Shown here one piece after another: positions 37,679 through 45,592 of a stretch of 64,000 bases of DNA. The notes below the pieces were generated by a model. That model saw only the letters and a list, made by a program, of their open reading frames with translations, was not told the origin of the DNA and ran no database searches. The position numbers and the translations under genes are program-made. The stretch is from Longimicrobium sp. (GTDB lineage: Bacteria; Gemmatimonadota; Gemmatimonadetes; Longimicrobiales; Longimicrobiaceae). The stretch spans positions 1 through 64,000 of the forward strand of contig DASUYB010000122.1 of NCBI GenBank assembly GCA_036377595.1, written 5' to 3'. The number at the start of each line of letters is the position of its first letter. Position 1 is the first letter of the stretch.

Positions 37679-37964
37679 AGAAAATGACCTACCCGACGAC
37701 GAGCTGCTCAGGCGGCACTGGGACTCCGGTTCCGGAGATGCCGGAGTGGCATTCTCGGTGATCTACTTCCGCTACCGCGAAACCGTCAGGGACGCGATGG
37801 AAGCGGCGGGATTATCCCGGACCGCGGCCGAGGAACGCGTGGGTGCGGTTTTCATCCGCGGGCTCAACCGCGAGTCGGGCGGGGCTCCTGGGGGATCGCT
37901 GCGCGATCATCTCCTCGCCGTCGCGGCGCGGGTGGCTGTCGATCCGGACTGGGACGTGTTTTGA
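37659..37964 (+). CDS. Small protein resembling sigma-70 region 2 only
   Basis: 101 aa. The text DDELLRRHWDSGSGDAGVAF, then VIYFRYRETVRDAMEAAGL and AAEERVGAVFIRGL, follows the pattern of ECF sigma region 2, but region 4 is absent. It overlaps the 3' end of the HNH gene by 20 bp. A 14-bp motif (37976-37989) begins 12 bp after the stop and is directly fused to a family F hairpin. Could be a stand-alone core-binding regulator or a truncated sigma factor. Confidence 0.55.
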   Translation: MSARRIEENDLPDDELLRRHWDSGSGDAGVAFSVIYFRYRETVRDAMEAAGLSRTAAEERVGAVFIRGLNRESGGAPGGSLRDHLLAVAARVAVDPDWDVF

Positions 37965-37975
37965 CCTCGCGCCGC

Positions 37976-38027
37976 ATTCCGACCGGAATGCCGGGCTCGG
38001 GGGAGACGAGCCCCCCACTCGCCCGGC
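37976..38027. repeat. 14-bp motif fused to family F hairpin
   Basis: ATTCCGACCGGAAT (37976-37989) is followed without gap by a two-stem unit: outer GCCGGGC/GCCCGGC and inner GGGGG/CCCCC with loop AGACGAG (37990-38027). Four more family F copies lie at 45515-46063. Confidence 0.8.
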
Positions 38028-38144
38028 GCGCGGAGGAGGCCGAACCTCGCGCCCCAGCAGCTTCAGTTCGTGAACAGCCCACCGATCCGCAGCAGCTCAG
38101 AACCGGGCGTGGTGGAAGCATCACGCTGAGCGGGGGATAGGCGG

Positions 38145-38786
38145 TTGGCTCGGAAGCCCTCCCGCTGGTTCATTCGCTACCACGCGCAGCGCATGCTCCG
38201 GTTCAAGCTCGACACGGATGCGGCCGTGCAGGAGCTGGTCGGGTCGGCGCTGCCGCCGCTGGTGTTCGTCCATACCTACGAAGTGCTGAGTCTACTCTTC
38301 GCCTGGCTCATCGTGGAGCCAGAAGCGCGCGCCGTCCTGATTGACCCTGAACGGCTTGCCGGGCTCGAGGAGATGATACTGCTGGCCGCCTACGACACGG
38401 CCATTCGAGACCCGCTGGCCGTCATCGTCTCACGGTTATGCGAGCCGTGTGCGACAGACGCGAAACTCGCATGGGCGTGCCTCTGTGCGGCTGAATGGGC
38501 GAGAGCCCAGGGATTCGTCGGGGTGATGCTCGTATTCGCTCATTGCGCGGCGGCGGCGTCCGATTCCATCGCTTACTACTTGGTCGCGGAACTGGCGACG
38601 GTGAGTGTGGAGCTGTCGCGGATCCCCGCCGGCAGCGAGCCGGCGCACGCACGCGATCTCTACGCGCGTTGGAAGCAACTCGCCGAGATGGTAGCAGAAG
38701 AGAGCTGCTTCGTATCCTTGACCGGCGCAGACTTGTCCGAAGGGTTCAAGCACGCCCTGCCGGAGAGCGGGCGGTGCCTGCAGTAA
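38145..38786 (+). CDS. Hypothetical protein of the element
   Basis: 213 aa from TTG 38145. Mostly helical and rich in Ala/Leu (VFVHTYEVLSLLFAWLIVEP, CATDAKLAWACLCAAEWARA), with a few Cys and no recognisable motif. Its 3' end overlaps the start of the ComM-like gene by 13 bp, so both are on one transcript. I cannot assign a function. Confidence 0.55.
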   Translation: MARKPSRWFIRYHAQRMLRFKLDTDAAVQELVGSALPPLVFVHTYEVLSLLFAWLIVEPEARAVLIDPERLAGLEEMILLAAYDTAIRDPLAVIVSRLCEPCATDAKLAWACLCAAEWARAQGFVGVMLVFAHCAAAASDSIAYYLVAELATVSVELSRIPAGSEPAHARDLYARWKQLAEMVAEESCFVSLTGADLSEGFKHALPESGRCLQ

Positions 38787-39811
38787 ACCGCGAGACGGCG
38801 CTGGACTTCGCGGAAATCGCCGGGCAGGCGCACGCCAAGCGCGCGCTTGAAGTCGCTGCCGCTGGTGGCCACAGCATCACGCTGGTCGGACCTCCTGGCG
38901 TTGGGAAGACTGCGCTGGCCCGTAGTCTCATCCACCTCCTTCCCCCCTTCTCGCAGGCCGAACGCGACGAGGTAGTCGCTGCTGGCGGCGACGTGGCCGG
39001 TCTCGTTCGGCCGGTGCGTGAGATCGACAACCTCGCTTCGCCGACGGCTGTGCTCGGAGGGAAAATCGAAGGAAAGCAGCACCTCGGTGAGTTGTCGCGA
39101 GCCCACGGTGGGGTTGTGATCCTTGATGAGCTGCCGAGGATGCGTCCGGAGGTGCGCAATGCGCTGGCGGATGTTCTGATCAGCGGGTGTGTGCCCGCGG
39201 AAGGTGTGGGGAACGTGATCCACGTTCCCCACGGCACTCACAACGTGCGGCGGCCAGCCGCCGTGACCTGTCTGCCAGCGGCTGTCGTGATGGTAGTCGT
39301 GATGTGCCCGTGTCCCTGTGGCTATTTCGGTCACGGCCAGCGGCGCTGCACGTGCACGCCAAGCGAGGCCGGCCGCTACTTGGCTGGCTATCCCGATGAT
39401 CTGCTCCAGCGCGTCGAGCTCCACGTCGAGCTGCCCCCTCTCCGATATCGCGACCTCGCGGAGAAACACCGCGAGCGGAGCGAGTCCGTAGCCGGCCAGG
39501 TGCAGGCTGCGCGCGACCGGCAGCGTGATCGGTGGGGCGACGGGTTGCTCCGCCTCAATTCGCGGGTGCCGTGGGGAGAGGCTGAACCGCACTGTCGACC
39601 GAGCGCGACGGGTGTGCGTCTGATCAAAGTCGCGACTGAGCGGCTTGGATACAGCGAGCTTTCTCGAACCCAAGTTCTACGTGTGGCTCGCACGATTGCG
39701 GATCTTTCCGCTGAAGACACCATCGGTGGGGTTCACGTCGCCGAAGCAATCCAGTCATGCGTTAACCCTTGGCTTCGGCTCAGAAAGCCGGATTATTCCC
39801 ATGAGCGCTGA
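38774..39811 (+). CDS. ComM/YifB-like Mg-chelatase-type AAA+ ATPase lacking the N-terminal domain
   Basis: 345 aa from GTG 38774. It starts directly at the ATPase core: FAEIAGQAHAKRALEVAAAG, Walker A GPPGVGKTALAR, SPTAVLGGKIEGKQHLGELS, Walker B GGVVILDELPRM, CPCPCGYFG with the C-x-C-x(8,12)-C cluster, and the C-terminal helical domain (TQVLRVARTIADLSAEDTI). Chromosomal ComM (about 500 aa) has an extra N-terminal S5-like domain that is missing here. ComM helps branch migration during uptake of DNA, so a role in recombination of transferred DNA is plausible. Confidence 0.82.
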   Translation: MPAVNRETALDFAEIAGQAHAKRALEVAAAGGHSITLVGPPGVGKTALARSLIHLLPPFSQAERDEVVAAGGDVAGLVRPVREIDNLASPTAVLGGKIEGKQHLGELSRAHGGVVILDELPRMRPEVRNALADVLISGCVPAEGVGNVIHVPHGTHNVRRPAAVTCLPAAVVMVVVMCPCPCGYFGHGQRRCTCTPSEAGRYLAGYPDDLLQRVELHVELPPLRYRDLAEKHRERSESVAGQVQAARDRQRDRWGDGLLRLNSRVPWGEAEPHCRPSATGVRLIKVATERLGYSELSRTQVLRVARTIADLSAEDTIGGVHVAEAIQSCVNPWLRLRKPDYSHER

Positions 39812-40127
39812 AGCAGCTAGGGCGGCCGTCGGATTTTATGGCGTGCAGATCCTACCCCGCCTGCGGGCGATGGACCCTGACGTGCGGCGCAAGATGCTGG
39901 TCGAGGCAAAGTCATTGAGCGGCGAGGTGACGCTCCAGCATTCGCGAGGACCGCATCGGCTGCCCGGCTGGGATGCTCCGCTGTCGGGCCTCCAAGTCGT
40001 CACCATCATGGTGTTCGGCCTTTTCGTCGAACTTGGTGAACGCCAGGATCTCTGCGAGCCCCTCATGGAGACGTGGCCGATAGCCGACACTCTCCTTCTG
40101 GTCGACAGGTCCAGTGGCACCGGCTGA
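39801..40127 (+). CDS. Hypothetical protein
   Basis: 108 aa from ATG 39801, overlapping the end of the ComM-like gene by 11 bp. No motif recognised. The middle (LSGLQVVTIMVFGLFVELGE) is moderately hydrophobic, perhaps a single buried helix. Linked to the ComM-like protein by translation coupling only. Confidence 0.5.
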   Translation: MSAEAARAAVGFYGVQILPRLRAMDPDVRRKMLVEAKSLSGEVTLQHSRGPHRLPGWDAPLSGLQVVTIMVFGLFVELGERQDLCEPLMETWPIADTLLLVDRSSGTG

Positions 40128-40224
40128 TCGCCGGGCATGCGGGCCTCGAATCGCATTCCGCTTGCTTGTCACGTCTTCCGGTGATTAACTTCAGGCATAT
40201 TTGCAGTCATACCTCCCGCGGCTC

Positions 40225-40494
40225 ATGGAGCAATGCCGGATGCCAACCTGGAGTGAGGGTGAGCCGGTCGAGGCGGAGCAGATCAAGGCTCTGATGGAGG
40301 CGATGGGGTTGAACCAGAGCCAGTTCGCCGAGATGGCGGAGCTTTCCCAGCCTTACGCGAATCGCCTCGTAAACGCCAACCGCGAGGTGGTGAAAGGCCC
40401 CTTGCGCGTGCTGCTGCGGTGGCTTTTCGCTGAGTATGGGATCGAGGGGGGGCGTGCTCCCGTTCCGTCCATCGCTGTCAAGAAAAGGCGGTGA
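40225..40494 (+). CDS. XRE-family helix-turn-helix regulator
   Basis: 89 aa from ATG 40225 (a TTG at 40201 is in frame). The HTH is canonical: IKALMEAMGLNQSQFAEMAE, LSQPYANRLVNANREVVKG. Upstream, at 40193-40199, lies AGGCATA, a half-site of the operator found in the promoters at 41405 and 42832, so this protein is one candidate for their repressor. A 14-bp motif starts 5 bp after its stop (40499-40512). Confidence 0.8.
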   Translation: MEQCRMPTWSEGEPVEAEQIKALMEAMGLNQSQFAEMAELSQPYANRLVNANREVVKGPLRVLLRWLFAEYGIEGGRAPVPSIAVKKRR

Positions 40495-40498
40495 TCCC

Positions 40499-40512
40499 AT
40501 TCCGACCGGAAT
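40499..40512. repeat. Dispersed 14-bp inverted motif
   Basis: ATTCCGACCGGAAT, 5 bp after the stop of the XRE regulator gene. Confidence 0.85.
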
Positions 40513-40529
40513 GAAACTGCGGGTGAGGG

Positions 40530-40675
40530 CATGTCCCCCCTGGCGGGGGGCCGGGCTGCGCGCTGCGTAGGGCACGATACGACTGTGCCCAACGCAGCCG
40601 GGCCACATCCGCGACAAACCCCGTCGCGGCCGTGTCCCGGCCCTCCGGGCGCGCATCCCTCATGCAACTGCCGCT
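40530..40675. repeat. Structured intergenic repeat family E, copy 2 (element)
   Basis: Same order of stems as 4880-5042: a CCCCCC/GGGGGG hairpin, GCGT/ACGC and GGGCAC/GTGCCC around a GATACGACT loop, CCCGG/CCGGG, then GCGCGCATCCCTCA. Stem bases differ from copy 1 in compensating fashion. So a chromosomal repeat family has entered the element, or the reverse. Confidence 0.7.
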
Positions 40676-41400
40676 ACGGACAACCGCACCGTCGCGATCT
40701 CTCTCGCCCTCGCAGCACCGGCGCACCAGTGCGGCGCTGCGCGCCGCGGAAACCCGCGCTTCGGGGACAGCTCTAAGGTCCCACTACGCGCGGGTTTCCA
40801 ACGGCAACCGAGAACGGCTCAAGCGGATTGATGGCGGCGTTTGCTGGCGGCGCTGCGCGCCGCGGGCCGTTCCGCCACCCACCCCTGCCTAACCCCCGCG
40901 CTTCGCGCCCGGCCGGGGTGGCAGGCTGCACGGCCATCCCCCCGCGCCGCGTCGCACCGGCGCCCGACCTGGGCACCCCGGAGGGGACCCCGCCCAGCTC
41001 GCGCGCCTTCTCTCCGCCGCGCACCCACAACCACCCCACGAAGCGAACGGCACCACTGCGAACGGCACCCAGCGCCGGCGTCCGGGCCGTGGGTGCCTGC
41101 GTCCGTGCGGCCGCTGGCGCTCCTGGTCGCGCGGGACTCCGGACCGGGCCGCGGGTGCTCGTCGCTTCGCTCCTGCGCGCCCACGCCCCTTCCCGCGCGA
41201 GCGGACACGCGCTGGTCGCGCGTGCTTTTTCCTTTTTGAACTGCTCGATCGGGGGGTGTCGGCCTCGGAACGGGGCGAGCTGCTGCGCGCGGGGCGAGCT
41301 GGGCCCCGGTGAGTAGGTGCGGAGCGCCCCCCGGAAACGGCGTAACCGCCGTTTCCGCAATGAGTTATGGCGTGGCCGCTTTCACGCGGAGACGAAGATT
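40676..41400. other. Long GC-rich region without a supported gene
   Basis: About 725 bp, the longest non-coding stretch of the element. Open frames on both strands are biased toward Arg/Pro/Ala and show no domain; none has a ribosome-binding site. It contains many short C-rich and G-rich runs and an isolated TTTTTCCTTTTTG. It could be a structured RNA, a replication or partition locus, or decayed DNA. I see no clear iterons. Confidence 0.45.
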
Positions 41401-41404
41401 TCCC

Positions 41405-41443
41405 TTGCGCGCGCTTATGCCTATGATTATATTCATAGGCATA
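41405..41443 (+). promoter_or_regulatory. Promoter with palindromic operator around the -10 box (copy 1)
   Basis: The -35 TTGCGC (41405-41410) and -10 TATATT (41428-41433) are 17 bp apart. A perfect 11-bp dyad TATGCCTATGA/TCATAGGCATA (41416-41426 with 41433-41443) surrounds the -10. It drives the small Cys protein and probably the ArdC-like gene. The same design is at 42832-42870. Confidence 0.75.
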
Positions 41444-41463
41444 GAGACGAGGGAGCGGCGCCC

Positions 41464-41477
41464 ATTCCGGCCGGAAT
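41464..41477. repeat. Dispersed 14-bp motif, perfect palindrome variant
   Basis: ATTCCGGCCGGAAT, the only copy with a GC centre; it lies in the leader between the promoter and the next start codon. Confidence 0.8.
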
Positions 41478-41514
41478 GGAGCAGCGAGCAGACCCGAGGC
41501 ACGGAGCCGAGGAA

Positions 41515-41712
41515 ATGGCGACCAAGACGAAGCGGGGCGCGCTGGTGATCCTCACCCTTCACCACACCTGCGGCGACGTGCAGTGCGAGGAATGCGGATT
41601 CCCGATCTTCACGGGCGACAGCTTTTACCACGATCCGCGCACGGAAGCCGTGACGTGCTCCGAGCAGTGCGCGGCCACCATCCGCCTACGCGGCGACCTG
41701 CGGCCGTTCTGA
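41515..41712 (+). CDS. Small Cys-rich (zinc-ribbon-like) protein
   Basis: 65 aa from ATG 41515 (in-frame ATG at 41476 overlaps the 14-bp motif). Cys pairs in VQCEECGFPIFTGDSFYHD and VTCSEQCAATIR suggest a four-Cys zinc site. The gene at 45593-45793 has a similar plan. It is the first gene behind the operator-flanked promoter at 41405. Confidence 0.65.
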   Translation: MATKTKRGALVILTLHHTCGDVQCEECGFPIFTGDSFYHDPRTEAVTCSEQCAATIRLRGDLRPF

Positions 41713-41778
41713 GCCGCGCCAGCAGTACCACCGATCCCGAGCAGGATGCGCACAACCACCAGACAAGGAGCCCGACCG

Positions 41779-42771
41779 ATGCCGAGCACGAATCGCAGCG
41801 CCACCCAGCAGGACCGCACCGACCGCCCGAGCCTTTACGCGACCGTCACGGCTCGCATCGTCTCCGAGCTGCGCGAGGGCGCCGCGCCCTGGGTGCGCCC
41901 GTGGAGCACGGACGGGCTCGACTCGTTCCCCCGCAACGGCCTGACCGGGCGCCAGTATCAGGGAAACAACATCGTGCTTCTCTGGCTCGCCGCGTACTTC
42001 TGTGGCTTCTCGTCGAACCAGTGGTACACCTATTTGCAGGCGCAGGAGGCTGGCGGCCAGGTGCGGCGCGGGGAGAAGGGTATCCACATCCTGAAAGCCG
42101 GCCGGATGCAGGTGAAGGAGGACGAGCAGCAGGAACGCGCCGAGGCCGAGGGCGAGAAGGAGCCGCGCACCCGGAAGTTCCTGCGGACCTACGTCGTTTT
42201 CAACCGTGACCAGATCGACGGGCTCCCGGCCGAGGTGCGGGCGCCGGGACTCTCCGAGGCCGAGCGCAACGCCCGCGTCGAGGCGTTCTTGACCGCGACC
42301 GGGTCCAACATCGTCCAGCACGCCACCCGTGCGTTTTACGCGCCGGATCTGGACCTCATCGGAATGCCGCCGTTCGCCCGCTTCCGCAGCGCGTCTCACT
42401 TCTACGCGGTGAACTTCCACGAGCACGGCCATTGGACGGGCGCCGCGCACCGGCTGGACCGTCTCCCCTCGCGCGCGCAGAAGGGCACACCGGAATACGC
42501 GCAGGAGGAATTGACCGCCGAGCTGGTGTCCGCGTTCTTGTGCGCCTTCTTCGGTGTGGACGGCGACCTGCGGCACCCCGGCTATCTCGCCCACTACATC
42601 GCGCACCTTGAGAACGACGAAGGCGCGTTCTTCCGCGCGGCCACCGCCGCACGTCACGCGGCGGACTATCTACTGCACCTGACCGGCAACGCCCCCGTGC
42701 CCACGGCCGAGGACGCCGAGACCGAGGACGAGGACGGGGCCGGGGTGCGCGAGCTGGCGCAGGCCGCGTAA
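41779..42771 (+). CDS. ArdC-like antirestriction protein (DUF1738-type ssDNA-binding plus zincin-like domain)
   Basis: 330 aa. AAGGAG stands 8 bp before the ATG. N-terminal ArdC domain: YATVTARIVSELREGAAPWV, FPRNGLTGRQYQGNNIVLLW, WYTYLQAQEAGGQVRRGEKG. C-terminal metallopeptidase-like part: YAVNFHEHGHWTGAAHRLDR with the HExxH-type motif, and YAQEELTAELVSAFLCAFFG. ArdC proteins bind single-stranded DNA and protect incoming conjugative DNA from restriction, which fits this element. Confidence 0.9.
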   Translation: MPSTNRSATQQDRTDRPSLYATVTARIVSELREGAAPWVRPWSTDGLDSFPRNGLTGRQYQGNNIVLLWLAAYFCGFSSNQWYTYLQAQEAGGQVRRGEKGIHILKAGRMQVKEDEQQERAEAEGEKEPRTRKFLRTYVVFNRDQIDGLPAEVRAPGLSEAERNARVEAFLTATGSNIVQHATRAFYAPDLDLIGMPPFARFRSASHFYAVNFHEHGHWTGAAHRLDRLPSRAQKGTPEYAQEELTAELVSAFLCAFFGVDGDLRHPGYLAHYIAHLENDEGAFFRAATAARHAADYLLHLTGNAPVPTAEDAETEDEDGAGVRELAQAA

Positions 42772-42831
42772 GTAGGCGCGCGGGCCGGGCTTCCGGCACA
42801 CACCGGGAGCCCGTCAGTCCGCATAAAACCC

Positions 42832-42870
42832 TTGCGCCGGGGTATGCCTGTAGCTATATTTACAGGCATA
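42832..42870 (+). promoter_or_regulatory. Promoter with palindromic operator around the -10 box (copy 2)
   Basis: The -35 TTGCGC (42832-42837) and -10 TATATT (42855-42860) are 17 bp apart. The dyad TATGCCTGTA/TACAGGCATA (42843-42852 with 42861-42870) encloses the -10, with total length 28 bp as in copy 1. It drives the ParB-like gene starting at 42913. Confidence 0.78.
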
Positions 42871-42912
42871 GACAGCAGGATGCGCACAACCAACCAACCA
42901 CAGGAGCGAGCA

Positions 42913-45285
42913 ATGCCCAAGACCAAGACGCAGGCCGACGAGCAGCAGCAGGGCGGGAAGCAGCGGAAGGGTCGCACCGCCGCGAAGGACGAGCAGCCGC
43001 AGGGCGCCCCAGTGATCGAGGCCGAGGGCGGGAGCGTGAAGGTGCAGGGTGTGGAGGTGGACGCGGCCGATTCCATTCCGACCGGAATCCCGCTTCCGGA
43101 CGGGAGCACGTTCATGGTCGTTCAGCCGGGCGAGCTGGTGCACGACCCCGAGATCGACCCCGGCCGCGAGCCGGAAGAGTACGCCGCCGATCATCCGAAG
43201 ATGAAGGAGATGGTCGCGAGCATGAAGGCGTTCGCCGCCGGGAACAAGCTGGGCATCGGCAACGACACGCCCGTCCTCTGCCGCCGGAACGACGCCGGGC
43301 AGCTCCTGATCGTGGCCGGGCGCCGCCGTCACGCGGCCGCGGGGTACGCCGGGACCAAGCTGGCGATCGTGGTGCGCGCCATGACCACGAAGCAGGCCCG
43401 CGTGTCCGCCACCGTGGAGAACGGGCAGCGTGAGGGCGCATCCGTGCTGGGCGAGGCGCGCCAGTACCGCGACCTGCGCGAGAAGGACGGGATGAAGGTG
43501 GAGGAAATCGCCGCCGCCGTCGGGAAGCAGCAGGCGTACGTCAGCAAGCGCCTCGCGCTTCTCACGCTCCCCGATTGGGTGCAGGCGATGCTGCGCACGG
43601 GAGAGCTCACCGAGGGCACCGCCTACGAGGGGATGGCACGCTACGTCAAGGTGCCGGAGCCCGCCGCGTCCGAGATGTGGGCGGTCCTGCACCGCCGCTG
43701 GGACGAGATCAAGTCGCAGGGCGCGACCGCCGAGCGCATCCGCAACACGCTGGGGCAGATCGCGCGCAACCTGAGCCGGTCGATGGACCCCGCCACGTCG
43801 TACCCCGGCGAGGACGCCCCCCTGTTCGACCTGGCCGCGCACGACGCCGCGTGCACCTGCAAGCGCCCCAAGATCCGCCTGCACGACACGATCAAGGAGC
43901 ACGCCCGCTGCTACAACGTACCCGTGTGGGACGAGTTGCAGGCGACGGCGAGGGCGGAGCGGCGCAAGGGGCTCCAGAACGGCAACGGTAACGGTCACGG
44001 GCACGACGAGGGCAACGCGCCGCAGCAGCCGATCCCCACGCCGGTCAAGGCGCGCCCCACGGTGACGCCCGCCGCCTACACCGTGCCGGCATGGAGCGAC
44101 GTGACCGCGACGTACGGCCCCAAGGCGGACGAGTACAAGCTGTCCGACGACCGGCTTCCGGCCGAGCTGCACAGCGCCAACCCCGTCAAGGTGCTGGACG
44201 TGAGCCAGCTTTCCCCCGACGTGGTGCAGTGGGTGCAGGCACCCTACGGCGGCCGGTTCCGCCTGATCTGCACCGACGCGCCCGCGCTGGATCGTGCCGT
44301 GAAGGGCGGTGCTAAGATCCTGCGGGAGCGGACCGAGCGCATGCGCCAGCAGGAGCAGGCCGCGTTCCGTGAGGCGGCGGCGGCGGTCGACTACCGCAGC
44401 GCCGAAGTGATGGCCGCCCTGATCTTCAACTACGGCGAGGCGCCGCGCACGTTCGCCACGGACACCGGGAAGCTGCTGGGAATCGACCTCGCCGGAAAGA
44501 ATCTGGACGAGTGCGCGAAGCTGCCGAAGAAGGATCTGACCCTCATGCTGCAGGCCATCGCCGTCCGGGTCCAGAAGGGCGAGACCTACACCCGCGACAC
44601 CGTGCCGGAGCGTGCGCGGGAGCAGGTGGAAGCCGAGTGCGCCGAGGACTTCCGGGCGCTGCTGGCGGCTGTCCCGGTTCCCGAGATGACCAAGGCGGGG
44701 ATCCTTCTGGACCGGGCCGCGCGGGTAGACGCGGGGCGGCAGGGCGCGGAGGCGCTGATCCACTGGTACGACGACACCGAGCCCGCCGCCCGTGCCGACG
44801 AGCTGAGCGAGTACGCCCGGGCGTGGGCCGAGATGGTGAACGACTTCCGCACCGAGGCCAACGGGCTTGCGGCTGATGCGGAGGCGTTCGGGATCGAGCT
44901 GGACGCCATCGCCAACCCGCACGGGGACGGCTCACTGGCGGACCTGATCGCGGCGGCGGCGGTGGCTCTTCAACATCCTACCCTCGCGCTCATCGCGGCC
45001 GAGGCCGAGCGGCAGGGCGAGCAGCCAGAGGACGGCGGGGAGGGCGCTTCGGCGCCCGCCCCCGAAGCCGAGCCGGACGAGCAGCCGGTGGACGGCGGGG
45101 AGGGCGCTTCGGCGCCCGCCCCCGAGGCCGAGCCGGGCGAGCAGCCGGTGGACGGGGAGGGCGCTTCGGCGCCCGCCCCCGAGGCCCAGGACGCGCCGAA
45201 CGTGATCCACGTCCCCGAGGGGACGCACACCGTCCGCCGAGGCGCCAAGAAGCCGGGCGAGCGCCGCCCCCGGCGGGAGCGTTAG
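42913..45285 (+). CDS. Large ParB/KorB-like DNA-binding protein
   Basis: 790 aa from ATG 42913, behind CAGGAG. A ParB N-terminal domain ends in LLIVAGRRRHAAAGYAG (about residues 133-149, the GERR-type box). A ParB-type HTH follows (VEEIAAAVGKQQAYVSKRLA, about 196-215). The rest is long and unusual: a Cys-containing part (AACTCKRP), helical domains, then three near-identical Ala/Pro/Glu repeats (GEGASAPAPEAEP) and a basic tail. ParB is usually about 300 aa and paired with ParA; no ParA is seen. A 14-bp motif lies inside the gene (codons about 55-59). It may bind the dispersed motif as a global regulator or partition factor. Confidence 0.75.
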   Translation: MPKTKTQADEQQQGGKQRKGRTAAKDEQPQGAPVIEAEGGSVKVQGVEVDAADSIPTGIPLPDGSTFMVVQPGELVHDPEIDPGREPEEYAADHPKMKEMVASMKAFAAGNKLGIGNDTPVLCRRNDAGQLLIVAGRRRHAAAGYAGTKLAIVVRAMTTKQARVSATVENGQREGASVLGEARQYRDLREKDGMKVEEIAAAVGKQQAYVSKRLALLTLPDWVQAMLRTGELTEGTAYEGMARYVKVPEPAASEMWAVLHRRWDEIKSQGATAERIRNTLGQIARNLSRSMDPATSYPGEDAPLFDLAAHDAACTCKRPKIRLHDTIKEHARCYNVPVWDELQATARAERRKGLQNGNGNGHGHDEGNAPQQPIPTPVKARPTVTPAAYTVPAWSDVTATYGPKADEYKLSDDRLPAELHSANPVKVLDVSQLSPDVVQWVQAPYGGRFRLICTDAPALDRAVKGGAKILRERTERMRQQEQAAFREAAAAVDYRSAEVMAALIFNYGEAPRTFATDTGKLLGIDLAGKNLDECAKLPKKDLTLMLQAIAVRVQKGETYTRDTVPERAREQVEAECAEDFRALLAAVPVPEMTKAGILLDRAARVDAGRQGAEALIHWYDDTEPAARADELSEYARAWAEMVNDFRTEANGLAADAEAFGIELDAIANPHGDGSLADLIAAAAVALQHPTLALIAAEAERQGEQPEDGGEGASAPAPEAEPDEQPVDGGEGASAPAPEAEPGEQPVDGEGASAPAPEAQDAPNVIHVPEGTHTVRRGAKKPGERRPRRER
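43075..43088. repeat. Dispersed 14-bp inverted motif inside the ParB-like gene
   Basis: ATTCCGACCGGAAT, encoding part of SIPTGIP in a variable-looking linker before the ParB domain. Confidence 0.85.
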
Positions 45286-45294
45286 ACCGAGCCT

Positions 45295-45504
45295 ATGGGA
45301 AAGACGACGCGGAAGATGCAGGCCGGAGCGGAGGGCGTGCACAGCGCCCTCTGCCCCGCTTGCTTCACTAGCTCACATGTACGCGTGAAAGACCGAACCG
45401 TGACGGCCGAGCTTTCCGTGTGCGTGCACTTCAAGCGCGCCGACTACAACAGCGATACAGGCGCGATGTGGGCCACGTTCGATGTACCCGAAGGAACGCG
45501 CTGA
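45295..45504 (+). CDS. Small Cys-containing protein, unknown
   Basis: 69 aa, starting 9 bp after the ParB-like gene. It contains a CPAC pair (SALCPACFTSSHVRV), one more Cys (SVCVHFK), and ends in ATFDVPEGTR, echoing VPEGTH at the end of the ParB-like protein. Possibly a short zinc-binding protein. Function unknown. Confidence 0.5.
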   Translation: MGKTTRKMQAGAEGVHSALCPACFTSSHVRVKDRTVTAELSVCVHFKRADYNSDTGAMWATFDVPEGTR

Positions 45505-45514
45505 TCCGGCGGAT

Positions 45515-45552
45515 GCCGGGCTTCGGGGGGACAGGCCCCCCGCTCACCCGGC
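45515..45552. repeat. Family F two-stem hairpin
   Basis: Outer stem GCCGGG/CCCGGC and inner GGGG/CCCC with an ACAG loop, between the 45295 and 45593 genes. See also 37990, 45847, 45903 and 46026. Confidence 0.7.
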
Positions 45553-45592
45553 GACCAGCGGAACCCAACACCAGATTCCAGCGAGGCTCTTC

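Noticed and set aside
40773-41360. Minus-strand frame of 195 codons in the long gene-free region
   Set aside because: Arg/Pro/Ala-rich, no start signal, no resemblance to any family; all frames here look alike.
45010-45180. Three 45-60-bp direct repeats as a CRISPR or VNTR locus
   Set aside because: They are in-frame repeats coding for the Ala/Pro/Glu tail of the ParB-like protein, with no spacers.
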